The notes: generated from the sequence alone by a model not told the origin. Positions 7,604 to 17,465 are shown, numbered from the stretch's first letter. The stretch: DNA of 64,000 bases from Pseudocolwellia agarivorans (GCF_002000085.1 NZ_MUZU01000008.1:62001-126000), one strand, 5' to 3'. A program made the numbers and translations.

Positions 7604-9028
7604 TTAAAAACCTAAAAGACTATAGCCAAAAAACTTTTGAGCAACAGTATTTAAAAACACACCCAAAACAATAACAGGTATAAAGGTACCTAAAGAAAAA
7701 TTAACATATTTTTCAACCCACGATCCTACATAGCCATCACTACCTATAGAAAGCTCTTTTGATAAATTATGTTTTTTCCATCGATAACTTACAAACAAAC
7801 ATAATAAAAAGCCATTAAGCGGTAATATCGTGTCATAGAAAATATCATAAACCACATCAAAAAATGAATGCGTTGAACCCGCATAATCTACAAATTCAGT
7901 AAAGAACGAAACCATACCAAATGAAAGCGTTGCAAAAACAGTTAATATACCCGCGGTCATTAATAACGTTGATAAGGCCTTTTTACGTGTATGTCCTTTC
8001 TCTGTAATAAGATACGAAACAGGGACTTCTATAATCGAAACTAACGAGGTGATTGCTGCAAAAAATACCAATAAAAAGAAAGAAGCAGCAACTATGCTAG
8101 CGCCAATATAACCAATAGATGTTTGTAGTGCTAAAAATATTTTAGGTAAAAAAGTAAAGATCAATGAAACTGAGCTATCACTTAAATCATCAGGGTTTAT
8201 CGCAGGATCAAATGAAAATACAGCAGGAAGAATCATCAAACCCGCAGTAAAGGCTACGGCGGTATCAGTAATAGCAACTAATTTAGCTGAGTTAGCAATA
8301 TTGGTATCACGGTTTATGTACGAGCCATAAGTAATTAAAATTCCCATACCGAGAGATAAAGAGAAGAATGCTTGGGATAATGCGCCATTTATTACACTAG
8401 GAGTTATTTTACTAAAGTCAGGAATAATAAAAAATTTAACGCCCGCCATGGCGTTGTCTAAGGTGAGAACGAATATAACCATGAGTATCAGCATTACAAA
8501 TAAAGCTGGCATCATTATTTTTGCTGCTTTTTCAATTCCGTCTTTTACGCCAGCAACTAAAATAAAATTAATAATTAACGCAACAACAGCCATAACGGCA
8601 AATAGATACGGGCTATTAATAAATTCACCAAAGCCTTTTTCACTGGCTAGATAATCTAAGTTACCTGTAACAGTTAGGGCCAGGTAACCAAATAACCAAA
8701 CGGTTATTACCATGTAAAAAACAGCCACCATAAACGGGGTTAATACGCCAATAAATCCAGCGGCTCCCCATAACTTATCATTATTCGATAGTGCTTTATA
8801 GGCACCTACTGGCTGTTTTCCAGTTTTACGACCTACAGCCATTTCAGCAATCATTACCGGTAAGCAAATAATAAATATAAATAATCCATAAACGAGTAAA
8901 AACGCACCTCCGCCGTTTTTTGCTGCATTAACAGGAAAACCAACTAAATTACCAATACCTACGGCAGAGCCCGCGGCGGCTAAAATAAAACCAAGACGGG
9001 AACTAAAGTGTTCTTTTTGTGTACTCAT
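7604..9028 (-). CDS. Sodium-dependent transporter, NSS (neurotransmitter:sodium symporter) family
   Basis: A 474-residue polytopic inner-membrane protein with about 12 hydrophobic segments. The LeuT-fold first helix with its unwound centre is clear: GFILAAAGSAVGIGNLVGFPVNAA, followed by NGGGAFLLVYGLF. Other family features are a conserved loop (EMAVGRKTGKQPVGAYKAL) and SQAFFSLSLGMGILITYGSY in helix 6. Bacterial members take up amino acids such as tyrosine, tryptophan or leucine with sodium, fitting a marine host; the substrate is not predictable here. It appears monocistronic, with a strong terminator behind it. Confidence 0.92.
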   Translation of the reverse strand: MSTQKEHFSSRLGFILAAAGSAVGIGNLVGFPVNAAKNGGGAFLLVYGLFIFIICLPVMIAEMAVGRKTGKQPVGAYKALSNNDKLWGAAGFIGVLTPFMVAVFYMVITVWLFGYLALTVTGNLDYLASEKGFGEFINSPYLFAVMAVVALIINFILVAGVKDGIEKAAKIMMPALFVMLILMVIFVLTLDNAMAGVKFFIIPDFSKITPSVINGALSQAFFSLSLGMGILITYGSYINRDTNIANSAKLVAITDTAVAFTAGLMILPAVFSFDPAINPDDLSDSSVSLIFTFLPKIFLALQTSIGYIGASIVAASFFLLVFFAAITSLVSIIEVPVSYLITEKGHTRKKALSTLLMTAGILTVFATLSFGMVSFFTEFVDYAGSTHSFFDVVYDIFYDTILPLNGFLLCLFVSYRWKKHNLSKELSIGSDGYVGSWVEKYVNFSLGTFIPVIVLGVFLNTVAQKFFGYSLLGF

Positions 9029-9082
9029 AGATGTCCTTCATTATAATTTTTTTAGGGCATAAATCTTGTTATAAATTATGTA

Positions 9083-9103
9083 ATACCAATTAAAAACTGG
9101 TAT
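9083..9103. repeat. Short inverted repeat (ATACCA ... TGGTAT)
   Basis: The sequence between NSS and the downstream HDOD gene contains ATACCA (9083-9088) and TGGTAT (9098-9103) around a 9-nt A+T-rich loop. There is no T-run, so it is not a good terminator. Short ATACCA-type inverted repeats are common in intergenic DNA of related marine genera, to my recollection, so it may be the end of a degraded repeat. Confidence 0.3.
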
Positions 9104-9224
9104 GCAGGCACTTAAAATACCCAACATATCGATGCTAGCAAGTATTTATTTTAATGTCTTGTTTTCAAAAAAAGTAAAAACAAACCAAGTGTATAAATTT
9201 CGGTGCACTTATTTTTATCGCATT

Positions 9225-10070
9225 TTATTTACGAGTAAAAAACTTTACATTCATAATATTAAGAATATTTTCTGCTTCAGTACTCGCAAAAGATGCCGCA
9301 TTAGTTAAATCGTCTGACGATATTTTTAAAGCATTGCATAAGCTTTCGTCAATAGTTTCATCATAAGAAAATTCCTCTGGATGACTATCAACCAAAGCTA
9401 ATCTAGATGCTAAATACAGTACTTTTACATCTTTATTAATTTCATTAGAACTTGCTTGGTTGTAATGACGAATAGGTAAAATGATTTTTTCAGGAATTTG
9501 CCAAATTTTTAAAAGTTCAGCTGAAACATCAGTATAAGTAAAACCTAAACGTTCTTTTTGTAAATCCCAAGGTAAATGTTCTGCTGAATATTTTTCACAA
9601 TCTTGAGCAAGATCTGGGGATATTGACGCAACAATTAACTCCCCAAAGTTTTGTAATAACCCAGCAACAAATAAACGTTCTATATCTCTAATACCTGCTT
9701 TAATCGCTAAGTTTTTAGTGGCTAAACCACAAAAAACACTCATTCGCCAAAAGCGTTTTAAATCAATCGCTTGATTAGAGAAATGTTTGAAAGCCGTTGC
9801 AGCAACATCTACTAACATCATATTATAAATCGCTTGCGTACCTATAATGGTAATAGCTCGAGAAATCGTACTGATTTCACCTGGGAAGCTATAAATGGCG
9901 CTATTTGCTATTTGTAATAGCCTTGATGTTAATGAAGGGTCAACACTAATTAAATTAGCAAAGTCTTCAATAGTTGAGCTTTCATCTTCCATTAATGATT
10001 TTATTTTGAAGCAAGTATCCGGTAAAGCAAAAGATCCGTTGGCTTGTGTTGCATATTCATGAGCATTCAT
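9225..10070 (-). CDS. HDOD domain signalling protein (second copy)
   Basis: A 281-residue single-domain HDOD protein, colinear with the one at 1041-1889. Shared landmarks include the opening MNAHEYA/MNAFECA, a D/E-SSTI[ED]D stretch, DPSLTSRLLQIANSAIYSFPGEISTISRAI, and WRMSVFCGLATKNLA in the middle. The His-Asn pair of LLHNIGEL in the other copy is LLQNFGEL here. It is soluble and has no attached sensor domain. The role is unknown; family members act as adaptors in stress and motility signalling. It is separated from its paralogue by about 7 kb of unrelated genes, so this is not a simple tandem duplication. Confidence 0.85.
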   Translation of the reverse strand: MNAHEYATQANGSFALPDTCFKIKSLMEDESSTIEDFANLISVDPSLTSRLLQIANSAIYSFPGEISTISRAITIIGTQAIYNMMLVDVAATAFKHFSNQAIDLKRFWRMSVFCGLATKNLAIKAGIRDIERLFVAGLLQNFGELIVASISPDLAQDCEKYSAEHLPWDLQKERLGFTYTDVSAELLKIWQIPEKIILPIRHYNQASSNEINKDVKVLYLASRLALVDSHPEEFSYDETIDESLCNALKISSDDLTNAASFASTEAENILNIMNVKFFTRK

Positions 10071-10321
10071 AGTTTTATATCTTTAAAAATAAACTTAATT
10101 ACAGTGTAACTCGAAGTTTTTAAACATAAAGATAAAAATCAAAAAAACGCCTGTTAAAATAAAACTTTGTATCAACACTTAGTCTCCATATTCTTATGCA
10201 GAACCCAATAAAAGCATTTGATATAAAGCAAAAGTTCTTATTTAACCTAAATTCTTTTTACTTATATACCCGTTATCATTCAAAAAAACGAATACACTGC
10301 GGCAAAAAAAATCAGCAAAGA

Positions 10322-10807
10322 TCAACAGCCCCTAATAGGCACACCTTGATCATTCTTTACGTGTTCCATCACAACATAAGTATGGGTTTGAGATACAGCA
10401 GGTAACTCAACAATTAAACCCAAAACTTCTCGATAAGCAGCCATGTTTTCAAAACGTAGTTTTAATAAATAATCAAAACCTCCTGCTACCATATGACATT
10501 CAGCAACTTCCTTAATTTTAACCACTTCTTCTTTAAACCGATTGAAAACATCCGATGTTGTTCTATCTAAGGTAACTTGGATAAAAGCTGACATACCATA
10601 ATGCAATTTAGTGGCATTTAAAAAAGCACCGTATCTTTCAATATACCCCTCATTCTCTAACTTTTTAACTCTATCTAAACAAGGGCTAGGGCTTAAATTA
10701 ACATGCTTAGCTAAATCTAAATTTGAAATACGCCCGTTCTTTTGTAATGTATTAAGTATGGTTAAATCGATACGATCTAATGTTCTATTTTTGGGAGCAT
10801 TTTTCAC
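10322..10807 (-). CDS. Lrp/AsnC family transcriptional regulator, probably of putA
   Basis: A 161-residue Lrp-type regulator of normal length. The N-terminal helix-turn-helix is seen in LDRIDLTILNTLQKNGRISNLDLAKHVNLSPSPCLDRVKKLE, and the C-terminal RAM/ligand domain in ECHMVAGGFDYLLKLRFENMAAYREVLG and THTYVVMEHV. It closely resembles Lrp itself but is divergent from putA with only 140 bp between the starts. Gene pairs of this layout are commonly proline-responsive activators (PutR/BkdR-like) of proline degradation. That assignment is inference from context. It contacts DNA as a dimer or octamer, and an A+T palindrome lies in the shared gap. Confidence 0.85.
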   Translation of the reverse strand: MKNAPKNRTLDRIDLTILNTLQKNGRISNLDLAKHVNLSPSPCLDRVKKLENEGYIERYGAFLNATKLHYGMSAFIQVTLDRTTSDVFNRFKEEVVKIKEVAECHMVAGGFDYLLKLRFENMAAYREVLGLIVELPAVSQTHTYVVMEHVKNDQGVPIRGC

Positions 10808-10845
10808 TAAAACCCCACCTCAGTATTTATTATGGTAAAAACAAC

Positions 10846-10859
10846 TTATTTCAAAATAA
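10846..10859. promoter_or_regulatory. Palindrome in the divergent lrp-like/putA intergenic region, possible operator
   Basis: TTATTT-CA-AAATAA is a perfect 6-bp inverted repeat in the 140-bp gap between the Lrp-type gene and putA. Its A+T content and palindromic form resemble Lrp-family sites, but A+T-rich palindromes are frequent in this genome, so the call is weak. Confidence 0.3.
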
Positions 10860-10947
10860 AATAGGGTAAAAAACCCAAAAAAGCCAGCACATTCTGTATA
10901 AAAAAAACTAATATCCGTTTTATTAACTTCTCACTTATTGGTGATAT

Positions 10948-13900
10948 ATGCTTTTTAACGGCTCATTACAAACAAACAACTCTTTGCGTCAAAAAATTAG
11001 AGACCATTATCGTGCTGATGAAAACTCAACACTTCAAACTTTACTTCCTATCGCAGAAATAAATGTCGATAAAAAATCAAAAGCTTGGGAGTTTTCACGC
11101 CAATTAGTGATTAAGATTAGAAAAGATCAAAAAGGCAAAGGCGGTGTAGACGCACTATTAAACGAGTTTTCATTGTCTAGTGATGAAGGTGTTGTATTAA
11201 TGTGCTTAGCTGAAGCCCTATTACGTGTTCCCGATAAAGACACCATTGATTCACTCATTAGAGACAAATTGATTAAAGGCGATTGGAGCTCACACATTGG
11301 CAATAGTGATTCATTATTCGTTAACGCTTCATCTTGGGGGCTTTTATTCACGGGAAAAATCGTTAATTATTCAGATTCTGACGAAACCGTTATCAAACCC
11401 AAAAGCCAACTAAATTTACTTAAAAGAACCGTCGGCCGATTAGGTGAACCTGTCATTCGTCAAGCCGTAAAATACGCCATGAAAATTATGGGTACCCAAT
11501 TTGTAATGGGTCACAAAATATCTGAAGCAATAGAAAGAGCAAAAGATACTGAGTCTAAAGGCTATACCTACTCCTACGACATGTTAGGTGAAGGAGCCAG
11601 AACTATGGAAGATGCCCAACGATATTTTAATAGCTACCAATCGGCCATTGAAGCCATAGGTAAAGCCGCCAATAACAAAGGCCCGATGAAAAGCCCGGGT
11701 ATTTCAATTAAACTTTCTGCAATTCATCCACGTTATGAATTGTCGCATCGTCAACGTGTAATAGATGAGTTAGTTCCTAAATTACGTACTTTAGCGCTTG
11801 CTGCTATGAAATACGACATAGGCTTTACGATAGATGCTGAAGAAGCAAACCGTTTAGATTTTTCATTAGATATAATTGAAGCTGTATACAGTGATAGTGC
11901 TTTCGATGGCTGGGATGGTTTTGGTATGGCTGTGCAAGCTTATCAAAAGCGTAGTTTATATGTTATTGAATGGATAAGAGAATTAACGCAAAAACTAAAT
12001 AGAAAAATGATGATCCGCTTAGTAAAAGGCGCTTACTGGGACAGCGAAATAAAAGATACACAAGTTGAAGGTTATAACGACTTCCCCGTATTTACTCAAA
12101 AAGCAGCAACCGATGTGTCTTATCAAGCCTGCGCGAAAAAGTTACTAGAATATAGAGATTCTATTTACCCTCAATTCGCTACTCATAATGCTTATACCGT
12201 AGCAACTATTATTGAAATGGCTGAAAATAACTCAGGATTCGAATTCCAGCGTTTACATGGCATGGGGGAGTCTTTATACGATCAAGTCGTAGCAAACAAA
12301 AAAATTCCTTGCCGTGTTTATGCACCTGTAGGTAAACATTCTGACTTGCTTGCTTATTTAGTGCGCCGTTTATTAGAAAATGGCGCTAATAGCTCATTTG
12401 TTAACAACATTGTTGATGAAAAAATTCCCGTTGAATCATTACTGTCAGACCCTGTTGAAACCGTTCAACAATGGGAAAATGCTTACAATGAAAATATCCC
12501 TCAGTCGGTTAACATTTATCAAACTGAAAGCAAAGCCGGACGAATAAACTCTAAAGGTATTGATTTAACAGATATTGATGATCTTATTCAGATGCGAGAC
12601 AACTTGCTTACCCATGTTACTCAACAAGCTCAAAAGGTAACACAATCCGTATCATCTATAACTGAGAATACTCATGCGGTAACTAATCCCGCGAATATAG
12701 ACGATATTATTGGGTATGTTACTCACCTCGACGAAAGCGGAATGAAGTCAGCAATAAATAGCGCCGAATTAGCTTTTAATACTTGGTCTCAAACGCAAGT
12801 TAATGAAAGAGCGAATATTTTATTAAAAACAGCAGATGCATTAGAAGCTAATCGTGACGAACTCATCGCCCTGTGTATTAAAGAAGCAGGTAAAACAGTT
12901 CCAGATAGCGTCTCAGAAATAAGAGAAGCCGTAGATTTTTGCCGATATTACGCAGCACGCGCTATTGAAATATTTAAAAATGAAGATGTACACCCTAGAG
13001 GTGTAGCACTTTGCATTAGCCCTTGGAACTTCCCTCTAGCGATCTTTTTAGGCCAAATATCAGCAGCCATAGTAACGGGCAATACCGTAATTGCTAAACC
13101 AGCAGAACAAACCAGTTTAATTGCTTTAAGAACCCTTGAACTTATGCTGCAATGTGGCTTGCCTAAAGGCGTTGTTGAAATAGTTATAGCGCATGGTAGT
13201 GAAGTAGGTCAACACATTGTGCCTGATGCACGAATTAAACTAATTATGTTTACAGGTTCAACGGAAACAGGAAATTGGATTTCACAAAAATTAGCTGAAC
13301 GCGATTCAGAACAAATACCATTAATTGCTGAAACTGGCGGACAAAACTGCATGATTGTTGACTCTACAGCCTTACCTGAACAAGTCGTAGATGACGTGAT
13401 CGCTTCTGGCTTTCAAAGTGCTGGACAACGCTGTTCTGCCCTTCGTGTGCTTTTTGTACAAGAAGATATTGCCGATAAACTCATTAATATGATCAAAGGC
13501 GCAATGAAAGAATTACATGTAGCTGACCCAAGCTACTTATCTACCGACATTGGCCCTGTAATAGACCAGAAAGCTCATAATGCCCTTACTCAACACGTAG
13601 AATATTTAGAAAAAAAATCAACTTTACATTATGTTTGCGACACAGATCACATTGACGTGAGCAACCACTATTTTTTCGCACCTAGACTTTACGAAATTAG
13701 TGATATTTCACTCCTTAAAAAAGAAGTATTTGGACCTATTGTTCATGTTATTCGTTACAAATCAAAACACCTAGAGCAAGTTATCGACCAAATTAATGCA
13801 ACAGGTTTTGGTTTAACTATGGGTATTCACACTCGTATTGAAGAAAGAAGCCAATACTTAGCTGCACGTTCAAAAGCAGGTAACGTTTATATTAACCGTA

Positions 13901-14790
13901 ATATGATAGGTGCCGTTGTTGGTGTTCAACCATTTGGTGGCAGAGGTTTATCAGGAACAGGACCTAAAGCCGGTGGGCCAAACTATTTAACAAGTTTAGT
14001 GCAAAATACCTCTGACCACAATTTAGCTAAAAGCGCACATAAAATTCAAGTAGTAAACGATGCATTTATTACTCACCTTAGTGCGACAACAGAACAAGTA
14101 ACTCAAGTAGAAGCGCTAGTTGTTCATGCTAAAAATATAGAACTAGCGTGGGGCTTTACTCCATTGTCTCAACGTATCTCGATTATCAGACAAGCTATTG
14201 CTCGTATGGCGTCTGATGATGCTATTACACTTAACGATAAAACCGAGTTAAGTAAGAGTTTATCAATAATTAGAACACTGTTAATTAAAATAGAAAATAC
14301 ACTTAAAAATCCAACATTTTTACCCGGACCTACAGGTGAATCGAATATATTACATTTAGAATCTCGTGGTTTATTAGTTCACCCGGTTTGTGAAGAGAGT
14401 CATCTTGAGTTTTATTTAACATCAATACTTGCAGCAATAGCATGTGGCAACTGTGTCATTGTAGCTAACAGCGCATCAAAAAATAAAGCCGTTAATAGTA
14501 TTATCGACGCATTATTAAAGTCAGAGCTACCTTCGGGCGTTATTCAAATGACGGATATTAATACATTAACCGCTTTACTACAGCATAACCACATAAATGG
14601 CGCAGTAATTATGCCTAATAGTCATTTACTTAATTACGTTAAAAAGACTATCTCGGCAAGGAAAGGAGCCATTTTACCAATATTGTCGACACACGATTAT
14701 ATTTCATTATTTAAAAAAATGATGACTGAAAAAACAGTAACTATTGATACCACAGCAGCAGGAGGAAATGCATCGCTGATGACGATGTAA
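10948..14790 (+). CDS. putA: Bifunctional proline dehydrogenase / delta-1-pyrroline-5-carboxylate dehydrogenase
   Basis: A 1280-residue trifunctional-length PutA that oxidises proline to glutamate in two steps. The FAD proline dehydrogenase barrel covers about residues 190-480 (MIRLVKGAYWDSE; FEFQRLHGMGESLYD). The aldehyde dehydrogenase domain covers about 570-1010, with the catalytic Glu795 in AETGGQN and Cys829 in GQRCSALR. A C-terminal region of about 250 residues has ALDH-like character, as in long PutA types B/C. The protein starts MLFNGSLQTNNSLRQKI and has no N-terminal ribbon-helix-helix DNA-binding domain, so it is not self-regulating as in E. coli. The divergent Lrp-type gene is the likely regulator. 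Confidence 0.95.
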   Translation: MLFNGSLQTNNSLRQKIRDHYRADENSTLQTLLPIAEINVDKKSKAWEFSRQLVIKIRKDQKGKGGVDALLNEFSLSSDEGVVLMCLAEALLRVPDKDTIDSLIRDKLIKGDWSSHIGNSDSLFVNASSWGLLFTGKIVNYSDSDETVIKPKSQLNLLKRTVGRLGEPVIRQAVKYAMKIMGTQFVMGHKISEAIERAKDTESKGYTYSYDMLGEGARTMEDAQRYFNSYQSAIEAIGKAANNKGPMKSPGISIKLSAIHPRYELSHRQRVIDELVPKLRTLALAAMKYDIGFTIDAEEANRLDFSLDIIEAVYSDSAFDGWDGFGMAVQAYQKRSLYVIEWIRELTQKLNRKMMIRLVKGAYWDSEIKDTQVEGYNDFPVFTQKAATDVSYQACAKKLLEYRDSIYPQFATHNAYTVATIIEMAENNSGFEFQRLHGMGESLYDQVVANKKIPCRVYAPVGKHSDLLAYLVRRLLENGANSSFVNNIVDEKIPVESLLSDPVETVQQWENAYNENIPQSVNIYQTESKAGRINSKGIDLTDIDDLIQMRDNLLTHVTQQAQKVTQSVSSITENTHAVTNPANIDDIIGYVTHLDESGMKSAINSAELAFNTWSQTQVNERANILLKTADALEANRDELIALCIKEAGKTVPDSVSEIREAVDFCRYYAARAIEIFKNEDVHPRGVALCISPWNFPLAIFLGQISAAIVTGNTVIAKPAEQTSLIALRTLELMLQCGLPKGVVEIVIAHGSEVGQHIVPDARIKLIMFTGSTETGNWISQKLAERDSEQIPLIAETGGQNCMIVDSTALPEQVVDDVIASGFQSAGQRCSALRVLFVQEDIADKLINMIKGAMKELHVADPSYLSTDIGPVIDQKAHNALTQHVEYLEKKSTLHYVCDTDHIDVSNHYFFAPRLYEISDISLLKKEVFGPIVHVIRYKSKHLEQVIDQINATGFGLTMGIHTRIEERSQYLAARSKAGNVYINRNMIGAVVGVQPFGGRGLSGTGPKAGGPNYLTSLVQNTSDHNLAKSAHKIQVVNDAFITHLSATTEQVTQVEALVVHAKNIELAWGFTPLSQRISIIRQAIARMASDDAITLNDKTELSKSLSIIRTLLIKIENTLKNPTFLPGPTGESNILHLESRGLLVHPVCEESHLEFYLTSILAAIACGNCVIVANSASKNKAVNSIIDALLKSELPSGVIQMTDINTLTALLQHNHINGAVIMPNSHLLNYVKKTISARKGAILPILSTHDYISLFKKMMTEKTVTIDTTAAGGNASLMTM

Positions 14791-14822
14791 TAGGTAATAG
14801 GTAATAGGTAATAGGTAATAGG
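14788..14822. repeat. Tandem heptamer repeat (TAATAGG x5) at the putA stop codon
   Basis: Five exact copies of the 7-bp unit TAATAGG begin with the putA stop codon and are followed by a partial unit (TAAT). Because each unit carries TAA or TAG in shifting frames, changes in copy number would not alter the putA product. It is probably a slippage-prone microsatellite. Confidence 0.85.
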
Positions 14823-14833
14823 TAATTATGAAA

Positions 14834-14866
14834 ACTTACAGCTAAAAAATAAGTTTGGCTGTAAGT
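14834..14866. terminator. Possible bidirectional terminator between putA and the GGDEF-EAL gene
   Basis: A nine-base stem ACTTACAGC (14834-14842) / GCTGTAAGT (14858-14866) lies in the 95-bp gap between the two convergent genes. There are only four T's after the stem on the minus strand, so termination strength is uncertain. Confidence 0.45.
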
Positions 14867-14885
14867 AACTCATTATAGGTAATCA

Positions 14886-17465
14886 TTATTTCACTCCAAA
14901 GCTTCTTAATAAAACGTATTCGGCGTCACTCGCTTTCATTGGTTTAGAAAAATAATAGCCTTGGCCAAACTGACAATCCATTGCTTTCAAAATATTAGCA
15001 TCTTCAATACTCTCAATTCCTTCACCTACCGTTGCCATATCTAAATTAGTGGCTAAATCGATAATCGTTTTAATGATAGCTTGATGACTCGTATCGTCAT
15101 GTACATTAGTAATAAATGAACGATCTATTTTTAAAACATCGATAGGAAACAAATGCAGGTAACTTAAGCTTGAATAACCTGTGCCAAAGTCATCAAGAAG
15201 AATTTTAACGCCTAATTTCTTAAGTGCTTTCATATTTTCTAAAACGATATCACTATTATCTAATAAAGCACGTTCCGTTAACTCAATACGTAAATTACTT
15301 GGAGAAATACCAATATTGTCGAGTATATTGCTGATTTCGTCTACTAACGACAATTTAAAAAAGTGGCCACTGTAAAGATTACAGCTAATATATAAATTTT
15401 TACAACCAAATTGATTTTGCCATTTTTTTATTTGTAAGCATGATTTTTCTAATATTTGTAAATCTATCGCCATGACTAAATTACGTTCTTCTGCTAACGG
15501 AATAAAATCATCAGGAAATACAAAACCTCTTTTATCGCTTTCCCATCGAGCTAAGGCTTCAAACCCCATTATTTTTCCTGTGTCTAATTGCACAATAGGT
15601 TGATAGTAAGGTATAAACTCTTTGGCTTCTATTGCATCACGTATATCTGCTTCTAGTGTTAATGCATTTTGAATATTACTGTGCATGCTTGAGTCAAAGA
15701 CTTCATATCGCCCTCTTCCCTTTTCTTTAGCGTGATACATGGCAATATCAGCGTCACGTAACATAAGATCAGCATTATCATAGCGTTCGTTATTAAATAA
15801 TACGCCAATGCTTGTTCCAATATATACAGGGTGATCATCAATAAGGAAGGGGGTTGATAAAAATTTAGTTATTCTGTCTGCCACTTCGTAAGCTCTTTCT
15901 TCAGATTCTAGATCTTCAATAAGAATAACGAATTCGTCTCCACCAAAACGCGCAACAGTGTCTTTATTGCGTACAATATCAAGTAATTCCTTAGCCACAA
16001 TTTTGAGTAACTTATCACCAGCATGATGACCTAAACTGTCGTTAACCACTTTAAAGCGATCTAAGTCTAAAAATAGAATAGCGAATAACCGTTCAGGAAA
16101 ACGCTTACTTGAAGCTATAGCATGATTGAGTAAATCAATAAAAATAATTCTATTCGCTAGCCCAGTTAAATTGTCATGTGAAGCCGTGTGGGTAAGTTGC
16201 TGTTCGGCGAGTTTACGCTGTGCAATTTCTTCTTCTAATGCAAGTGTTCTAAGTTTTACTTGTTGCTCTAAAATATCATGACTTTGACGCTCTATAGTCA
16301 TAAGATCTTTTCGCCTAATAGCTGAAGAAATATGATGAGACACAAAATTTAATAACTCGGCATCTTGCTCTGTATAAACAATTTTATTTTGATAACTTTG
16401 AATCACCATAGCCCCTAAAACATTACCTGAATGTATTAAAGGAACTCCAAGCCAAGTGGTGGTTTTATCATTAAAATCATCGATTTCTCCTCGCTGATAC
16501 AGTGCTTCTATATCTTTATGGCTTAGTAATAACATTTCTCCTTTGCGTATTACCAATTCAGTCAAATAGTTCGACATTATTCTAGGTTTAAAATAAGGAC
16601 TTTCATTACTTAGTAATTGGTCTGAATAATAAACAAAAGTTAACAAGTTTGATTCGCTAGAATGTTTCGCTATATAGAAATTAGCTGTGTTAATTAACTG
16701 CCCAACAATATTGTGCACTTTGGAATAAAAATCAGAGATATCAAGTTTAATATCACTGGTTAATTCTGAAATTTTAAATAATGATTCTTGTAATAAGTCA
16801 GATTTTTCACGATCCCTTATGTGTTGCATCAATTCACTGGTACGTGCGTCAACCGCTTTATTTAATATTTCAAAATGTTGTAGGCAATTAATTCCTGACA
16901 TCACTTGTTGAGCTACAAAGCTTAATATATCTAATTGAGATTCATCATATATTGTATGTTCATCACGACTTTCTATTGCGATGACGCCAGTAACATAACC
17001 TTCTTTAAGTAAAGGAACCCCCAACCATTGGTGTGTATCATTATTGATAAAATTAGCTTGGTTCGAATCTATAAGTTGCTTTATTTTTTCTTGATCTGCT
17101 AACAACGGCTTTTTCGTTTTTAAAACATAACTGATGAGAGAATCTTTGTATTTCTCCGCTGAAACAGGTTGATTAGGATAAATAGTTTTTTCGTCAACCC
17201 AATAAGGGAACTCTATTGTTTGAAAAGTAGGTTCAAAAATCGCAACACAAATGTTATCGGCTGCGGCAAAAGACTTTATAATCAGGTGAATTTGTTTTAA
17301 AAAAAGCGGGAGTTGGTTAATTTCACTCGACAACTGATTGATTTTACATAGCACATCATGACGACGTTCTAATTGTTGGTATTTATCACGCAGCTTAATA
17401 GCTTCTTTAACAAGCTCTTTTTCAGAGTCTCGCAAATCATCTAAATTTTCTGAAGATAAATCCAT
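14886..17465 (-). CDS. GAF-GAF-GGDEF-EAL protein (c-di-GMP turnover)
   Basis: An 859-residue cytoplasmic signalling protein. Order: an N-terminal coiled coil (~1-50), a GAF domain (~60-195), a linker coiled coil (~200-225), a second GAF domain (~240-390), GGDEF (~440-600) and EAL (~610-855). The cyclase motif is intact as GGDEF at 508-512, and the phosphodiesterase motif reads EALAR from Glu636. Further EAL landmarks are visible (ELTERALL, LDDFGTGYSSLSYL, KIDRSF). Both enzymatic activities are therefore possible, and the net direction cannot be read. Both GAF domains share the pattern WLGVPLL/WLGVPLI, typical of phytochrome-like GAFs, but no chromophore cysteine is evident. A plausible role is control of attachment versus swimming. 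Confidence 0.92.
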   Translation of the reverse strand: MDLSSENLDDLRDSEKELVKEAIKLRDKYQQLERRHDVLCKINQLSSEINQLPLFLKQIHLIIKSFAAADNICVAIFEPTFQTIEFPYWVDEKTIYPNQPVSAEKYKDSLISYVLKTKKPLLADQEKIKQLIDSNQANFINNDTHQWLGVPLLKEGYVTGVIAIESRDEHTIYDESQLDILSFVAQQVMSGINCLQHFEILNKAVDARTSELMQHIRDREKSDLLQESLFKISELTSDIKLDISDFYSKVHNIVGQLINTANFYIAKHSSESNLLTFVYYSDQLLSNESPYFKPRIMSNYLTELVIRKGEMLLLSHKDIEALYQRGEIDDFNDKTTTWLGVPLIHSGNVLGAMVIQSYQNKIVYTEQDAELLNFVSHHISSAIRRKDLMTIERQSHDILEQQVKLRTLALEEEIAQRKLAEQQLTHTASHDNLTGLANRIIFIDLLNHAIASSKRFPERLFAILFLDLDRFKVVNDSLGHHAGDKLLKIVAKELLDIVRNKDTVARFGGDEFVILIEDLESEERAYEVADRITKFLSTPFLIDDHPVYIGTSIGVLFNNERYDNADLMLRDADIAMYHAKEKGRGRYEVFDSSMHSNIQNALTLEADIRDAIEAKEFIPYYQPIVQLDTGKIMGFEALARWESDKRGFVFPDDFIPLAEERNLVMAIDLQILEKSCLQIKKWQNQFGCKNLYISCNLYSGHFFKLSLVDEISNILDNIGISPSNLRIELTERALLDNSDIVLENMKALKKLGVKILLDDFGTGYSSLSYLHLFPIDVLKIDRSFITNVHDDTSHQAIIKTIIDLATNLDMATVGEGIESIEDANILKAMDCQFGQGYYFSKPMKASDAEYVLLRSFGVK

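Noticed and set aside
9102-9308. 68-codon plus-strand frame between the NSS and HDOD genes
   Set aside because: No ribosome site or family resemblance, and it overlaps the end of the HDOD gene.
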